From Bacillota bacterium (lineage in GTDB: Bacteria > Bacillota > Clostridia > Lachnospirales > Cellulosilyticaceae), in NCBI GenBank assembly GCA_023410675.1, contig JAEYPM010000089.1, forward strand, positions 1 through 41,933: 41,933 nt of DNA. The letters are read 5' to 3'. A program made the position numbers and the translations under genes. Of this stretch, positions 1-7,604 are shown one piece after another. Each line of letters opens with the position of its first letter. Position 1 is the stretch's first letter. The notes beneath the pieces are model-generated. The model searched no databases. It saw only the letters and a list, made by a program, of their open reading frames with translations, and was not told where the DNA came from.

Positions 1-172
1 TTATAGATATGCCTTTGAAAGCATTGAGCAATTAGATGAAATGACCAAGCAATATATTAATTGGTATAACTATGTAAGACCTCATTCAGCTAATAAGTAT
101 AGGACACCGATGGAAGTTCGATATGAAACATAAATTCCGAACAAAGTGTTACCAAAAAGGTTGACCAGTACA
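1..172 (+). mobile_element. Right end of an IS3-family (IS150-like) insertion sequence
   Basis: After the transposase stop, the DNA at 151-172 reads inward from the right as TGTACTGGTCAACCTTTTTG. This has the TGTACTG-type tip common among IS3/IS150 elements. The element most likely ends at CA 171-172, and host sequence begins at about 173. The matching left terminal repeat and the target duplication lie outside the window. Confidence 0.65.
2..133 (+). CDS. IS3-family transposase, C-terminal fragment cut by the window edge
   Basis: The reading frame enters from the left edge and ends at TAA 131-133, giving 43 residues. The visible part contains YINWYNYVRPHSANKY followed by a short P-M-E-V tail. 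This is the end of the integrase (rve) catalytic domain of IS3-family OrfB transposases, in the usual N-x-x-RPH-x-x-N/L-x-x-x-TP arrangement. The catalytic DDE residues lie outside the window, so whether the element is active cannot be judged. Only 38 bp separate the stop from a recognisable terminal repeat at 151-172, as expected for this family. The IS3 family call is firm; the IS150-type subgroup is inferred from the terminal sequence. Confidence 0.8.
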   Translation, partial: YRYAFESIEQLDEMTKQYINWYNYVRPHSANKYRTPMEVRYET

Positions 173-241
173 ATTCTTGAATTATTGAAAGCTACTAAAA
201 TTATAATGAAATCTTAAAAATATTAGAAATGCTAAAATTAT

Positions 242-290
242 AGTGATATAAAAGAACTGCTAATTAGTCTAGCAGTTCTTTTATATCACT
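242..290. terminator. Perfect 20-bp hairpin, terminator of glgB
   Basis: Arms at 242-261 and 271-290 are perfectly complementary over 20 bp around a 9-nt loop. Each arm contains an AAAAGAACTGCT / AGCAGTTCTTTT core, so a U-rich 3' side is made on either strand. The hairpin sits 25 bp beyond the glgB stop. It can terminate glgB on the minus strand and also block read-through from the IS element on the plus strand. Confidence 0.8.
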
Positions 291-314
291 TAGAAAGTAT
301 TCCTATATTATTAT

Positions 315-2354
315 TTAGCTACGTTTAAGAATTATTGCTGTGCGACAAGGAAGATAAATCGAAATTCCTGTATAGTCCTTATTTAATGAAAGAGAAGAAG
401 AAGGATAACTGATATCATGGGCGATTCTTGAAAAACCGCCAAATCTTTCTTCATCTGTATCCATAACGACTGCATAGCTTGCTGTTTCATGTGTAGGTAT
501 TTCAAAGTTCTGGTAAGAACAAGTAGGATGAAAGTTGAATATAAAAATGTTGTCCTTATTTTTATATGCAATAACTTTTTTGTCTTGATCAATCCAAAGT
601 AAGGTTGGTTTTTCTTTACCCATGACATCCGCCTCAAGCATAAATTCAATCATAGCATGGTCAAAATGATTAAGATCAGAATATCTTAAAAGTGGATTAT
701 CAGCCAAGTGCCATTGCCTTTTACAATATTTATAACTCCAGTTATTTCCTATTCTTGGAAAGTCGATCCATTCGGGATGACCAAATTCGTTCCCCATAAA
801 GTTTAGATAACCTTCACACCCAAGAGAAATAGTAATGAGACGAATCATTTTATGAAGAGCAATAGCACGGTCAACAATAATATTTTGGTTTTCTTTATTC
901 ATATGCCAGTACATCTCTTTATCTGCCATCCAAAAAATAAGTGTTTTATCGCCTACTAAAGCTTGATCATGTGATTCAGTATAGCCTATACGTTTTTCGC
1001 TAGGGCGACTTGTTGAAAGTTCATGCCAGAGTTGTTGCATATTCCAATCTTCATCTTTTATTTGCATAGTTTTCACCCAAAAATCTGGCATACCCATTGC
1101 GAGTCTGTAGTCAAAACCTATTCCACCATCCTTTATAGGCAGGCACATCCCAGGCATACCACTCATATCTTCAGCGATAGTAACAGCATAAGGTTTAATT
1201 TCTTTAATGAGTTCATTGGCGAACTGAAGATAGGTGATCGCTTCTACATCAGTATTTAAACTGAAGTATTTATCATAATGATCAAAAGCAGTGCCTAGAC
1301 CATGATCATGATAAATCATGGATGTAACGCCATCAAATCTAAAGCCATCAAAGTGATATTCCTCCATCCAAAATTTAATAGATGAAAGAAGAAAATGAAT
1401 AACTTCATGTTTACCATAGTTGAACAATTTGGAGTCCCATGCACTGTGTGTTCCTTTATCTCCTTCATGGAAAAACTGATAGGATGTTCCATCAAACTCA
1501 TTAATTCCCTCAGAAAGATTCTTGACTGCATGGGAATGAACAATATCCATTAATACAGCAATGCCCATTTTGTGTGCTTTGTTTATAAGAGATTTTAATT
1601 CTGTGGGGGTTCCAAACCAAGAGGAGGCAGCAAAATAGTTTGAAACATGATACCCAAAAGAAGCGTAGTAAGGGTGCTCCATAACTGCCATGATTTGTAT
1701 AGCCGTGTATCCAAGCTCTTTGACTCTAGGAAGTATGTTTGTTTCAAATTCTTTATAAGTACCAATAGCTTCTTTGTCTTGAGCCATTCCAATGTGTGCT
1801 TCGTAGATAAGAAGTGGTTTGCTTGGGGCAATACGAAATTTTTTATCTGTCCATCTAAAGGCTTTTGGAGGAAGCCATATTTGTCCACAAAAATCGTGGG
1901 TTTCAGGATCTTGCACAAGCTTTGTGATGTATAAAGGAATACGATCACGGCAGGAGTTTTGGCTGATAACATGAACTTTGACACGTGACTCGTGAGCAAG
2001 ACTATCTGTTCCTTCAAGATATATTTCCCAAACACCATCATCCCTTTTTTGAAGAGGATGAGAGGTGCGGTTCCAGTCGTTAAAGTCTCCAATTAAAAAA
2101 AGAGCATCAGCAGTTGGAGCCCATTCACGATAATACCACCCATCTTCAGTTTGATGGAAGCCAAAAAAATGATGTCCATTTGCAAAATCACTAAAACAAG
2201 TGTATTCATTTAGAAGTTTCTTCTTGTTTTCTTGATACAGGTTCATTCGAAGCTGTAAATCTTTTTCATAGGGTTTTAGCCAGGGATCTATGTCTAGGAT
2301 GTTCAGATTTGTTGTGGTATTTATACTTTTTTTGTCAGTGGCATTCTTTTTCAT
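315..2354 (-). CDS. glgB: 1,4-alpha-glucan branching enzyme, eukaryote-like GH13_8 type
   Basis: This 679-residue cytosolic enzyme would cut alpha-1,4 glucan chains and re-attach them by alpha-1,6 bonds in glycogen synthesis. A CBM48-like N-terminal domain (about 60-115, WYYREWAP and GDFNDWNR) precedes the GH13 barrel. The nucleophile is D341 in GFRFDGVTSM, the acid/base is E395 in IAEDMSGMPG, and the transition-state aspartate is D463 in ESHDQALVGDK. These motifs, and GYLNFMGNEFGHPEW, match the animal/fungal/plant branching-enzyme subfamily. The usual bacterial GlgB has a different sequence at these points (for example around DALRVDAV). The start is supported by AGGGGG 8 bases upstream. A good promoter lies about 140 bp upstream and a perfect hairpin follows. 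No other glycogen gene (glgA, glgC, glgD, glgP) is in the window. The enzyme call is very secure; subfamily placement is from motif memory. Confidence 0.95.
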   Translation of the reverse strand: MKKNATDKKSINTTTNLNILDIDPWLKPYEKDLQLRMNLYQENKKKLLNEYTCFSDFANGHHFFGFHQTEDGWYYREWAPTADALFLIGDFNDWNRTSHPLQKRDDGVWEIYLEGTDSLAHESRVKVHVISQNSCRDRIPLYITKLVQDPETHDFCGQIWLPPKAFRWTDKKFRIAPSKPLLIYEAHIGMAQDKEAIGTYKEFETNILPRVKELGYTAIQIMAVMEHPYYASFGYHVSNYFAASSWFGTPTELKSLINKAHKMGIAVLMDIVHSHAVKNLSEGINEFDGTSYQFFHEGDKGTHSAWDSKLFNYGKHEVIHFLLSSIKFWMEEYHFDGFRFDGVTSMIYHDHGLGTAFDHYDKYFSLNTDVEAITYLQFANELIKEIKPYAVTIAEDMSGMPGMCLPIKDGGIGFDYRLAMGMPDFWVKTMQIKDEDWNMQQLWHELSTSRPSEKRIGYTESHDQALVGDKTLIFWMADKEMYWHMNKENQNIIVDRAIALHKMIRLITISLGCEGYLNFMGNEFGHPEWIDFPRIGNNWSYKYCKRQWHLADNPLLRYSDLNHFDHAMIEFMLEADVMGKEKPTLLWIDQDKKVIAYKNKDNIFIFNFHPTCSYQNFEIPTHETASYAVVMDTDEERFGGFSRIAHDISYPSSSLSLNKDYTGISIYLPCRTAIILKRS

Positions 2355-2420
2355 TGCTTGTCCCCCTTATGGTTATGTTGGTTAGTAACTTATTTGGAAA
2401 AAATATAATGAGTATCTTCT

Positions 2421-2450
2421 AATTAATAAATGTATTCTTATTTATTAATT
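2421..2450. repeat. AT-only inverted repeat in the glgB leader
   Basis: AATTAATAAAT (2421-2431) and ATTTATTAATT (2440-2450) form perfect 11-bp arms around an 8-nt spacer. The repeat lies between the inferred glgB transcription start and its ribosome binding site. It could be an operator or only an AT-rich coincidence. A pure A/T stem would be weak as an RNA structure. Confidence 0.35.
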
Positions 2451-2488
2451 TTATACCTTCAAGAATGAAATATTCAATATTTAGTGTA

Positions 2489-2517
2489 ATAGTACTCTAA
2501 ATATTTTGATGTGTCAA
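2489..2517 (-). promoter_or_regulatory. sigma-A-type promoter of glgB
   Basis: Read on the minus strand, there is a perfect -35 TTGACA (2517-2512), a 17-bp spacer and a -10 TACTAT (2494-2489). This predicts a leader of roughly 125 nt before the glgB ATG. Confidence 0.6.
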
Positions 2518-2571
2518 ATAATGGATTACCCTTCTATTTATTTAAAATTGAAGTGAAACTATGGAACTTAT

Positions 2572-2600
2572 TTGAATTTTATACGTCTATAGTATATGAT
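2572..2600 (+). promoter_or_regulatory. sigma-A-type promoter of the beta-propeller gene
   Basis: There is a -35 TTGAAT (2572-2577), a 17-bp spacer and a -10 TATGAT (2595-2600). Transcription would start near 2607, about 50 nt before the ATG at 2657. The 302-bp gap 2355-2656 therefore holds two back-to-back promoters, whose -35 boxes are about 55 bp apart. Confidence 0.55.
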
Positions 2601-2656
2601 TGGATTATAAAGGAATTTTATTCTTAATCCCATAAATAATTGTTAGGGGGGAAAAT

Positions 2657-4564
2657 ATGAAGAAAATAAGTAAAAAAGTAAGTAAAAAAATAAGTATGTG
2701 CATAAGATTCGGCATTATAACAATAGGACTAGTGCTTGGATGCAAAATTGGGTTAGGTAATACACAAGCTATGAGACTTGTTACAGATGAAGTATCCACC
2801 AATGAAGGAGAAACTCGATTAAAGAGAATTAGTTCGTATGATGAGTTGATCAAGATTTTCAAGGATAGAGGTATAATTGTAAATGAAGATGCCAGGATAC
2901 TCAATAATATAGTATATGAGGACGGTATTGCTCAAGCAGCAGCTTTTAAAAGTTCTGAAGATGCTTCAGATTATTCCACAACTAATGTGCAAGTAGATGG
3001 TGTGGATGAAGCTGATGTTATGAAAAATGATAGACGTTATATTTATCAGCTAGTCAATCAAAATAAAATTGCAATTATCGATACAAAAGATAAGCTTAAG
3101 GTTGTAAGTACTATTACTAATTCACGTGAGATATATTATAAGCAAATGTTATTGGATGGAGATAAGCTTATTGTATTTGGTTTATACGCTTCACATAAAG
3201 ATGAGATGTTTACTGGAGAATCCAAGGTTGGGGCGTATAAACCAGGGGGATACAAGCCGTTTTCTGTATTACAAATATATGATATTAAAGATAGATCAAA
3301 TCCAAAACTTATAAGACAAATAGGTATTGAAGGTAACTTACAAACTATAAGAAAAATAAATAATACAGTCTATATGATAACAAATAAGTGGCTATACTCT
3401 GTGTATGAAGGGCAATTTGATAAAGAAGATATTATCCCTTGGTATATAGATAGTCTAAAAATAGAAGACACTAAGTCTATGGATATTAATAATATATGGT
3501 ATGAGCCTTGGACAAACGAGAGCTGCATGACATTTATAACAGCTGTTCAGGTTGATGAGAATAAGCCTATTACAGTTCAAGCTTTACTAGGAGATACTAG
3601 TACAATTTATATGAACCAGAATGCATTATATTTGACAAGAGGTGCTGCTACATATTGGGGGATAGCTAATACGTATATTAATAAATTTACTGTAGATAAA
3701 CAAAATATTTCTTATGCAGCAACAGGAAAGGTAAAAGGCACTTTACTCAATCAGTTTTCTATGGATGAATATAACGGAAATTTTAGAATAGCAGTAACAA
3801 ATAATATCAATCATTCAAATGCAGTTTATATACTTGATACTAATCTTAAGCAAATAGGCAGCCTTGAAGGTTTAGCACCAGGAGAAAGGATATACAGTGT
3901 GCGATTTGATGGTGAAAAAGGATATGTTGTTACATTTAAGCAAGTGGATCCTCTGTTTGTCATTGATCTAAAAGATCCTAAATTGCCAAAAGTATTAGGA
4001 GAACTTAAAATACCTGGCTATAGTCAGTATTTACACCCAATAGGAACGAATTTAGTAGTGGGGATAGGAAGAGCTACTTCAGAAATCATTAGAAGAGATG
4101 AGCAGGGCAAAGAGGTAGTGACAGGTGTTGTAAACGAGGGAATTAAACTTTCACTATTTGATGTAAAAGATCCAACAAATCCTAAAGAAATCAATAATAT
4201 TATTTTAGGTATAGCAGGCAGTGATAGTGAAGCTTTATCAAACCATAAGGCAGTTACTGTTCATAGTAAGAGGCAGCTATTAGCTATTCCAATTTATATT
4301 CAATATGATGAGCAATCTTCTTTAGAAAACTTTGATGGAGCCTATATATTTGGCGTAGAAAATGGTAAACTTGTTGGAAAAGCAAAGCTAGGAAGAATTG
4401 ATAATACAGGCAGTATGTATGACACATATTATAGCAGATATAATAAACGTGTATGTTACATAGGCGATAAGTTTTACTTTTTATATAATACCATGAATGG
4501 ATACAATATTAATGAGTATGAACTAGATACTTACAAAAGAACACAAACAATTACATTAGATTAA
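2657..4564 (+). CDS. Secreted or membrane-anchored beta-propeller domain protein (PF09826 type)
   Basis: This 635-residue protein has a lysine-rich N-terminus and one hydrophobic segment (about 16-35, IRFGIITIGLVLGCKIGLG), which is a signal peptide or anchor. After a linker comes the hallmark block STTNVQVDGVDEADVMKND (about 110-130). It opens the C-terminal beta-propeller family distantly related to WD40. The remainder is beta-rich, with recurrent YSVRFDGEKGYVVTF- and LSLFDVKDPTNPKEIN-like blade segments. The molecular function of this family is not established; an extracytoplasmic binding role is inference. The start is supported by TTAGGGGGG upstream. The gene is monocistronic: it has its own promoter and a strong terminator follows. 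The cysteine in LGCKIG is not in a good lipobox, so I do not call a lipoprotein. Confidence 0.85.
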   Translation: MKKISKKVSKKISMCIRFGIITIGLVLGCKIGLGNTQAMRLVTDEVSTNEGETRLKRISSYDELIKIFKDRGIIVNEDARILNNIVYEDGIAQAAAFKSSEDASDYSTTNVQVDGVDEADVMKNDRRYIYQLVNQNKIAIIDTKDKLKVVSTITNSREIYYKQMLLDGDKLIVFGLYASHKDEMFTGESKVGAYKPGGYKPFSVLQIYDIKDRSNPKLIRQIGIEGNLQTIRKINNTVYMITNKWLYSVYEGQFDKEDIIPWYIDSLKIEDTKSMDINNIWYEPWTNESCMTFITAVQVDENKPITVQALLGDTSTIYMNQNALYLTRGAATYWGIANTYINKFTVDKQNISYAATGKVKGTLLNQFSMDEYNGNFRIAVTNNINHSNAVYILDTNLKQIGSLEGLAPGERIYSVRFDGEKGYVVTFKQVDPLFVIDLKDPKLPKVLGELKIPGYSQYLHPIGTNLVVGIGRATSEIIRRDEQGKEVVTGVVNEGIKLSLFDVKDPTNPKEINNIILGIAGSDSEALSNHKAVTVHSKRQLLAIPIYIQYDEQSSLENFDGAYIFGVENGKLVGKAKLGRIDNTGSMYDTYYSRYNKRVCYIGDKFYFLYNTMNGYNINEYELDTYKRTQTITLD

Positions 4565-4591
4565 CTTATCTGAATTAGTTTATTAAGAAGA

Positions 4592-4637
4592 GAAAGTCAA
4601 AAGGGTAAAGAGTGTTAGACCTTTTGACTTTCTTTTT
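4592..4637 (+). terminator. Intrinsic terminator after the beta-propeller gene
   Basis: Perfect 13-bp arms GAAAGTCAAAAGG (4592-4604) and CCTTTTGACTTTC (4620-4632) are followed by TTTTT (4633-4637). Confidence 0.85.
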
Positions 4638-4687
4638 ATAAGTTTGATATATCAGCAAATAGGCATGTTATAAAAAAGGAGCCATTT

Positions 4688-5428
4688 ATGGATAAAGATT
4701 ACTTAGTGGATGAATTAAGGAATGGAATAAGAGGAGTAGATAAAGAGGATAAGCGTTTTTTTAAAGAAAGTGAGAGAAAAAGAATGCTTTATGCTCAAGA
4801 GGAAATTAGGTTTTTAATGGATAGAGATTATCCACTACCACCAGTTATTAAACTGGTGAGTGATAGGTATCAATTTAGCTCAAGGCAACGCTTAGCTCTT
4901 CAAAGAGCATCTTGTAAAACGCAAAGTGAAAAGCTAAGACAAGATAAGTGCCTTCCACTAGATCACTTAAAAGATGATACAATTTATCTTGATGGATTTA
5001 ATATTATTATTACACTAGAAACTGCATTGTCAGGTGGGGTGGTTGTAATTGGGCAAGATCAGTGCGTGAGAGACTTAGCAGGCATTAGAGGAAATTATAG
5101 GATTATTGATAAGACAATTAAAGCTTTAGAAATACTAAGCAATGCTTTTATAAAGCTAGATGCAAAACAGATTTGTTTTTATTTAGATGGACCTGTGTCA
5201 AATTCAGGTAGATTAAAACTTAAAATTTTAGAATTTGCTAAGCTATATCATTTGTCAATAAATGTTGAAGTTATCAATAATCCTGATACTGTACTAAGCA
5301 ATATGCAAAGAATAGTAACTTCTGATGCTATTATATTAGATGCATGTCAAAGTTACTTTAATTTAGTAGCATACTGTATAAAGGAATATATTCCTGATGC
5401 CTTTGTAGTCAAATTAGATAGTCATTGA
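4688..5428 (+). CDS. DUF434/DUF5616-type protein with a PIN-like acidic set
   Basis: This 246-residue soluble protein of unknown function has two parts. The basic helical N-terminal part (about 25-80, with VIKLVSDRYQFSSRQRLAL and RASC) matches what I know of DUF434. The C-terminal part (about 98-240) starts with IYLDGFNIIIT, continues with CVRDLAGIRGNYR and FYLDGPVSNSGRL, and ends with TSDAIILDACQS. The spaced aspartates D102, D129, D167, D213 and D218 on predicted beta-strand ends resemble the layout of PIN/NYN nucleases. That is inference, not an established activity. The start has AAAAAGGAG 6-7 bases upstream. The last 15 nt overlap the 3' end of the convergent phosphodiesterase gene. I see no terminator between them. 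Confidence 0.8.
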   Translation: MDKDYLVDELRNGIRGVDKEDKRFFKESERKRMLYAQEEIRFLMDRDYPLPPVIKLVSDRYQFSSRQRLALQRASCKTQSEKLRQDKCLPLDHLKDDTIYLDGFNIIITLETALSGGVVVIGQDQCVRDLAGIRGNYRIIDKTIKALEILSNAFIKLDAKQICFYLDGPVSNSGRLKLKILEFAKLYHLSINVEVINNPDTVLSNMQRIVTSDAIILDACQSYFNLVAYCIKEYIPDAFVVKLDSH

Positions 5429-5953
5429 TGATAGCTTTTCGCCGTTTAAATCATAAATGCTTATGGAGCAATTCTCATAAATTGCATAAGTGTTGGGTCT
5501 ATTTTCTTTTGGAAGAGAAATAGAGCCAGGGTTGCATATTAAAAGATCACCAACTTTTTTTAAGGTCCACAAATGGGTATGCCCATAGAGAAAGATATTT
5601 TTGCTAAGTTTTGGAAGGTTTTCTTCATCGTAAATATGACCGTGCGTTGCGAATAATGTGATATTATTGTCAACAATAAGTGCATAGTCACTAAGGCAAG
5701 GGAAATTAAGAAGCATTTGATCAACTTCTGCATCACAATTTCCTCTTACAGAGATGATTTTTGATGCATAGGGGTTAATAAGTGAAACAACAGTTTGCGG
5801 ATCATGTCCTTCTGGAAGTGGATTTCTTGGCCCATGATATAAAATATCGCCTAATAAAATCAGCCAATCACATTTATTATCATCAAATATTTTTAATGCC
5901 ATTTTGGTATAATAAGCTGACCCATGAATATCTGAAACAATCATATATTTCAT
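5414..5953 (-). CDS. yfcE: YfcE/MJ0936-type metallophosphodiesterase
   Basis: This 179-residue calcineurin-like phosphoesterase hydrolyses phosphodiesters with a two-metal centre; the physiological substrate is unknown for most members. All metal ligands are visible: D8 and H10 (SDIHGS), D36 (LLGDI), N72 (RGNCD), H104 and H106 (ATHGH), and H125 and H127 (YGHTH). Length is normal for YfcE (about 180). The start has AAAGGTG upstream on the minus strand. The gene ends inside the 3' end of the DUF434-type gene (15-nt convergent overlap). The divergent upstream neighbour is a CsoR-type repressor gene. Confidence 0.9.
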   Translation of the reverse strand: MKYMIVSDIHGSAYYTKMALKIFDDNKCDWLILLGDILYHGPRNPLPEGHDPQTVVSLINPYASKIISVRGNCDAEVDQMLLNFPCLSDYALIVDNNITLFATHGHIYDEENLPKLSKNIFLYGHTHLWTLKKVGDLLICNPGSISLPKENRPNTYAIYENCSISIYDLNGEKLSSMTI

Positions 5954-6017
5954 ATTAATTTACACCTTTCTTGCTATAATATATTTTAAGGAAAACTAGA
6001 GAGAGAGTATCATGCTT

Positions 6018-6047
6018 ATTATAACCTCAGTAATGTAGCGTATACAA
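6018..6047 (-). promoter_or_regulatory. Probable promoter of yfcE, overlapping the csoR-type gene's upstream region
   Basis: On the minus strand there is TTGTAT (6047-6042), an 18-bp spacer and TATAAT (6023-6018). On the plus strand, TATACA (6041-6046) and TATAGT (6064-6069) are 17 bp apart and could serve the repressor gene. The two -35 boxes would share bases. The minus-strand call is the better of the two. Confidence 0.4.
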
Positions 6048-6105
6048 GCATTTGAATATAGTGTATAGTAATAAAAAGACATACAGATCATTCAGGAGGG
6101 ATAGG

Positions 6106-6372
6106 ATGAATAAAGAAAAACAAGAAGCAATTACTTTACTTAAAACAAGTAAAGGGCAAATAGAGGGCATTATAAAAATGATAGAAGATGAAAGATATTG
6201 TATTGATGTCTCCAATCAGATTATAGCGGCTCAAGCACTATTAAAAAAGGCAAATATGACAATATTAAAGCAACATATTAATCATTGTGTTATAGAAGCT
6301 ATTAATAATGGCGAAGGCACTAAAAAAATAGATGAAGTTATGGACATTATTTCAAAGCTTATGGGAAAATAA
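6106..6372 (+). CDS. CsoR/RcnR/FrmR-family metal-sensing repressor
   Basis: This is an 88-residue all-helical DNA-binding repressor of the DUF156 (CsoR) family. The ATG at 6106 is chosen because TCAGGAGGG lies just upstream; an in-frame ATG at 6052 has no ribosome binding site. Metal-ligand positions are C32 (ERYCIDV), H57 and C61 (KQHINHC). The 25- and 4-residue spacings are identical to the C-H-C copper site of Mycobacterium CsoR. FrmR-type formaldehyde sensors lack the last cysteine, so a Cu(I)-type sensor is favoured, but the metal is inferred. It is divergent from yfcE and convergent with a CDF exporter. No copper ATPase or CopZ gene is nearby, so its target is not visible. Confidence 0.85.
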   Translation: MNKEKQEAITLLKTSKGQIEGIIKMIEDERYCIDVSNQIIAAQALLKKANMTILKQHINHCVIEAINNGEGTKKIDEVMDIISKLMGK

Positions 6373-6389
6373 ATAGACAGGATTATTTT

Positions 6390-6425
6390 AAATATCAGAG
6401 TTAAAGAAACTTAACTCTGATATTT
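6390..6425. terminator. Bidirectional terminator between the CsoR-type gene and the CDF exporter
   Basis: Perfect 15-bp arms AAATATCAGAGTTAA (6390-6404) and TTAACTCTGATATTT (6411-6425) enclose a 6-nt loop. Both strands read into T-rich sequence. The right arm includes the stop and last codons of the CDF gene. Confidence 0.8.
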
Positions 6426-7604
6426 TTGACTTTGTACATAGGTATAACTTCTATCAATGGTGACAATAGCAGTAAAGGAAGGATCTTCTTTTGTAAGCAT
6501 CTGATTAATTTGTTTGATTAATTCTTGATCAGAGATTTTAAGACTATGGGGAACAGTTATATCAAATATTAAATTCTTATAAGTACTTCCAACAACTGCT
6601 CTAAAGTCATGAATAGAAAGTTTCGGATCTATTTGACTAATAATATTAGATACAAGTAAATGCAGTTGGTCAGTTAATGGATCTCCTACAATAATTGGAT
6701 CAAGATGAATAACAAGATGAATACCTTGCTCCAAACTAAAATCCTTTTCAATTTTATCTATGAGATCATGACTTTTTAAAATATCTTCTTTATAAGATAC
6801 TTCAACGTGTACAGAGGCAAAGCATCTATTGGGACCATAACTATGAACCACTAAGTCGTGAAGGCCAAGAACCCCTTCATAGGATAAAATTTTTTCATAA
6901 ATAGAGACAACGAACTTATGATCAGGTGCAATGCCAACAAGTTCATTTGTCATGTCTTTTAATATTTTAAGACCTGAGTAAATAATAAAGAGTGCTACAG
7001 CTAGGCCTACATATGCATCTATGTTTATTTTTACAAATCGATAAATGAGTACAGAAATAAGTACCCCGCTGGTTGCTAAAGCATCGCTTAGACTATCTGA
7101 AGAAGTAGCTTTCATAGAGGGGGAACTGATTTTTTCGCCTAAAGATTTATTAATATAACTTAGCCATAACTTAATTATAATAGAAGCAACTAATATAATA
7201 AGCATAATCATATTTACTTCAATAGGATTAGGGTTAAATATTTTTTTGAATGAGGTTATAATAAGCTGAAGACCTAGCCAAATAATAATAAAAGAAATAA
7301 TTAGAGAAGAGATATATTCAAAACGAGCATGCCCAAAAGGATGATCATCATCAGCAGGTTTTCCTGATAGTTTAAATCCAATTAGAGATATAATAAGTGA
7401 GCCCATATCGGATAAGTTATTAATACCATCTGCAACCATAGATAGACTGCTAAATAATATACCGGCTATGATCTTTGAAGAAGAAAGAAGAATATTACAA
7501 ATAATACCTATAATACTGCCTAATCTTCCATAAGCTTCACGGACGGTAGGACTCTTAATATTTTCATAATCTTTGATAAATATTCGCACAAAAAAATGAA
7601 TCAT
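6411..7604 (-). CDS. Cation diffusion facilitator exporter, manganese-type site (MntE-like)
   Basis: This 397-residue membrane exporter has about six hydrophobic helices and a cytoplasmic C-terminal domain. The ATG at 7604 is chosen because TTAAAGGAG lies 9 bases upstream; an in-frame ATG at 7625 would put that site inside the gene and has none of its own. Family landmarks are DGINNLSD in helix 2, HPFGHARFEY in the loop, and DSLSDALATSG in helix 5. Aligned to E. coli YiiP site A, the ligands are N62/D66 and D170/D174, with no histidine. Zinc-transporting members carry histidine there, whereas Mn-type CDFs use N/D-D-D-D. The protein also has an extra C-terminal tail of about 90 residues after the usual domain, a feature reported for bacterial Mn exporters. 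The Mn specificity is inference. It is a single gene, convergent with the CsoR-type gene. Confidence 0.88.
   Translation of the reverse strand: MIHFFVRIFIKDYENIKSPTVREAYGRLGSIIGIICNILLSSSKIIAGILFSSLSMVADGINNLSDMGSLIISLIGFKLSGKPADDDHPFGHARFEYISSLIISFIIIWLGLQLIITSFKKIFNPNPIEVNMIMLIILVASIIIKLWLSYINKSLGEKISSPSMKATSSDSLSDALATSGVLISVLIYRFVKINIDAYVGLAVALFIIYSGLKILKDMTNELVGIAPDHKFVVSIYEKILSYEGVLGLHDLVVHSYGPNRCFASVHVEVSYKEDILKSHDLIDKIEKDFSLEQGIHLVIHLDPIIVGDPLTDQLHLLVSNIISQIDPKLSIHDFRAVVGSTYKNLIFDITVPHSLKISDQELIKQINQMLTKEDPSFTAIVTIDRSYTYVQSQKYQS

Noticed and set aside
383..2092. Several open frames of 75-165 codons on either strand inside glgB
   Set aside because: They overlap a gene with complete catalytic motifs, have no ribosome binding sites and give low-complexity products. 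They are shadow frames.
4660..4690. Extended -10 TGTTATAAA in front of the DUF434-type gene
   Set aside because: The start would fall within the ribosome binding site and the -35 spacing (19 bp) is poor.
6106..7604. CsoR-type repressor and CDF exporter as one regulated pair
   Set aside because: They are convergent, share only a terminator, and their ligand sets suggest different metals. There is no operator for the repressor near the exporter start.
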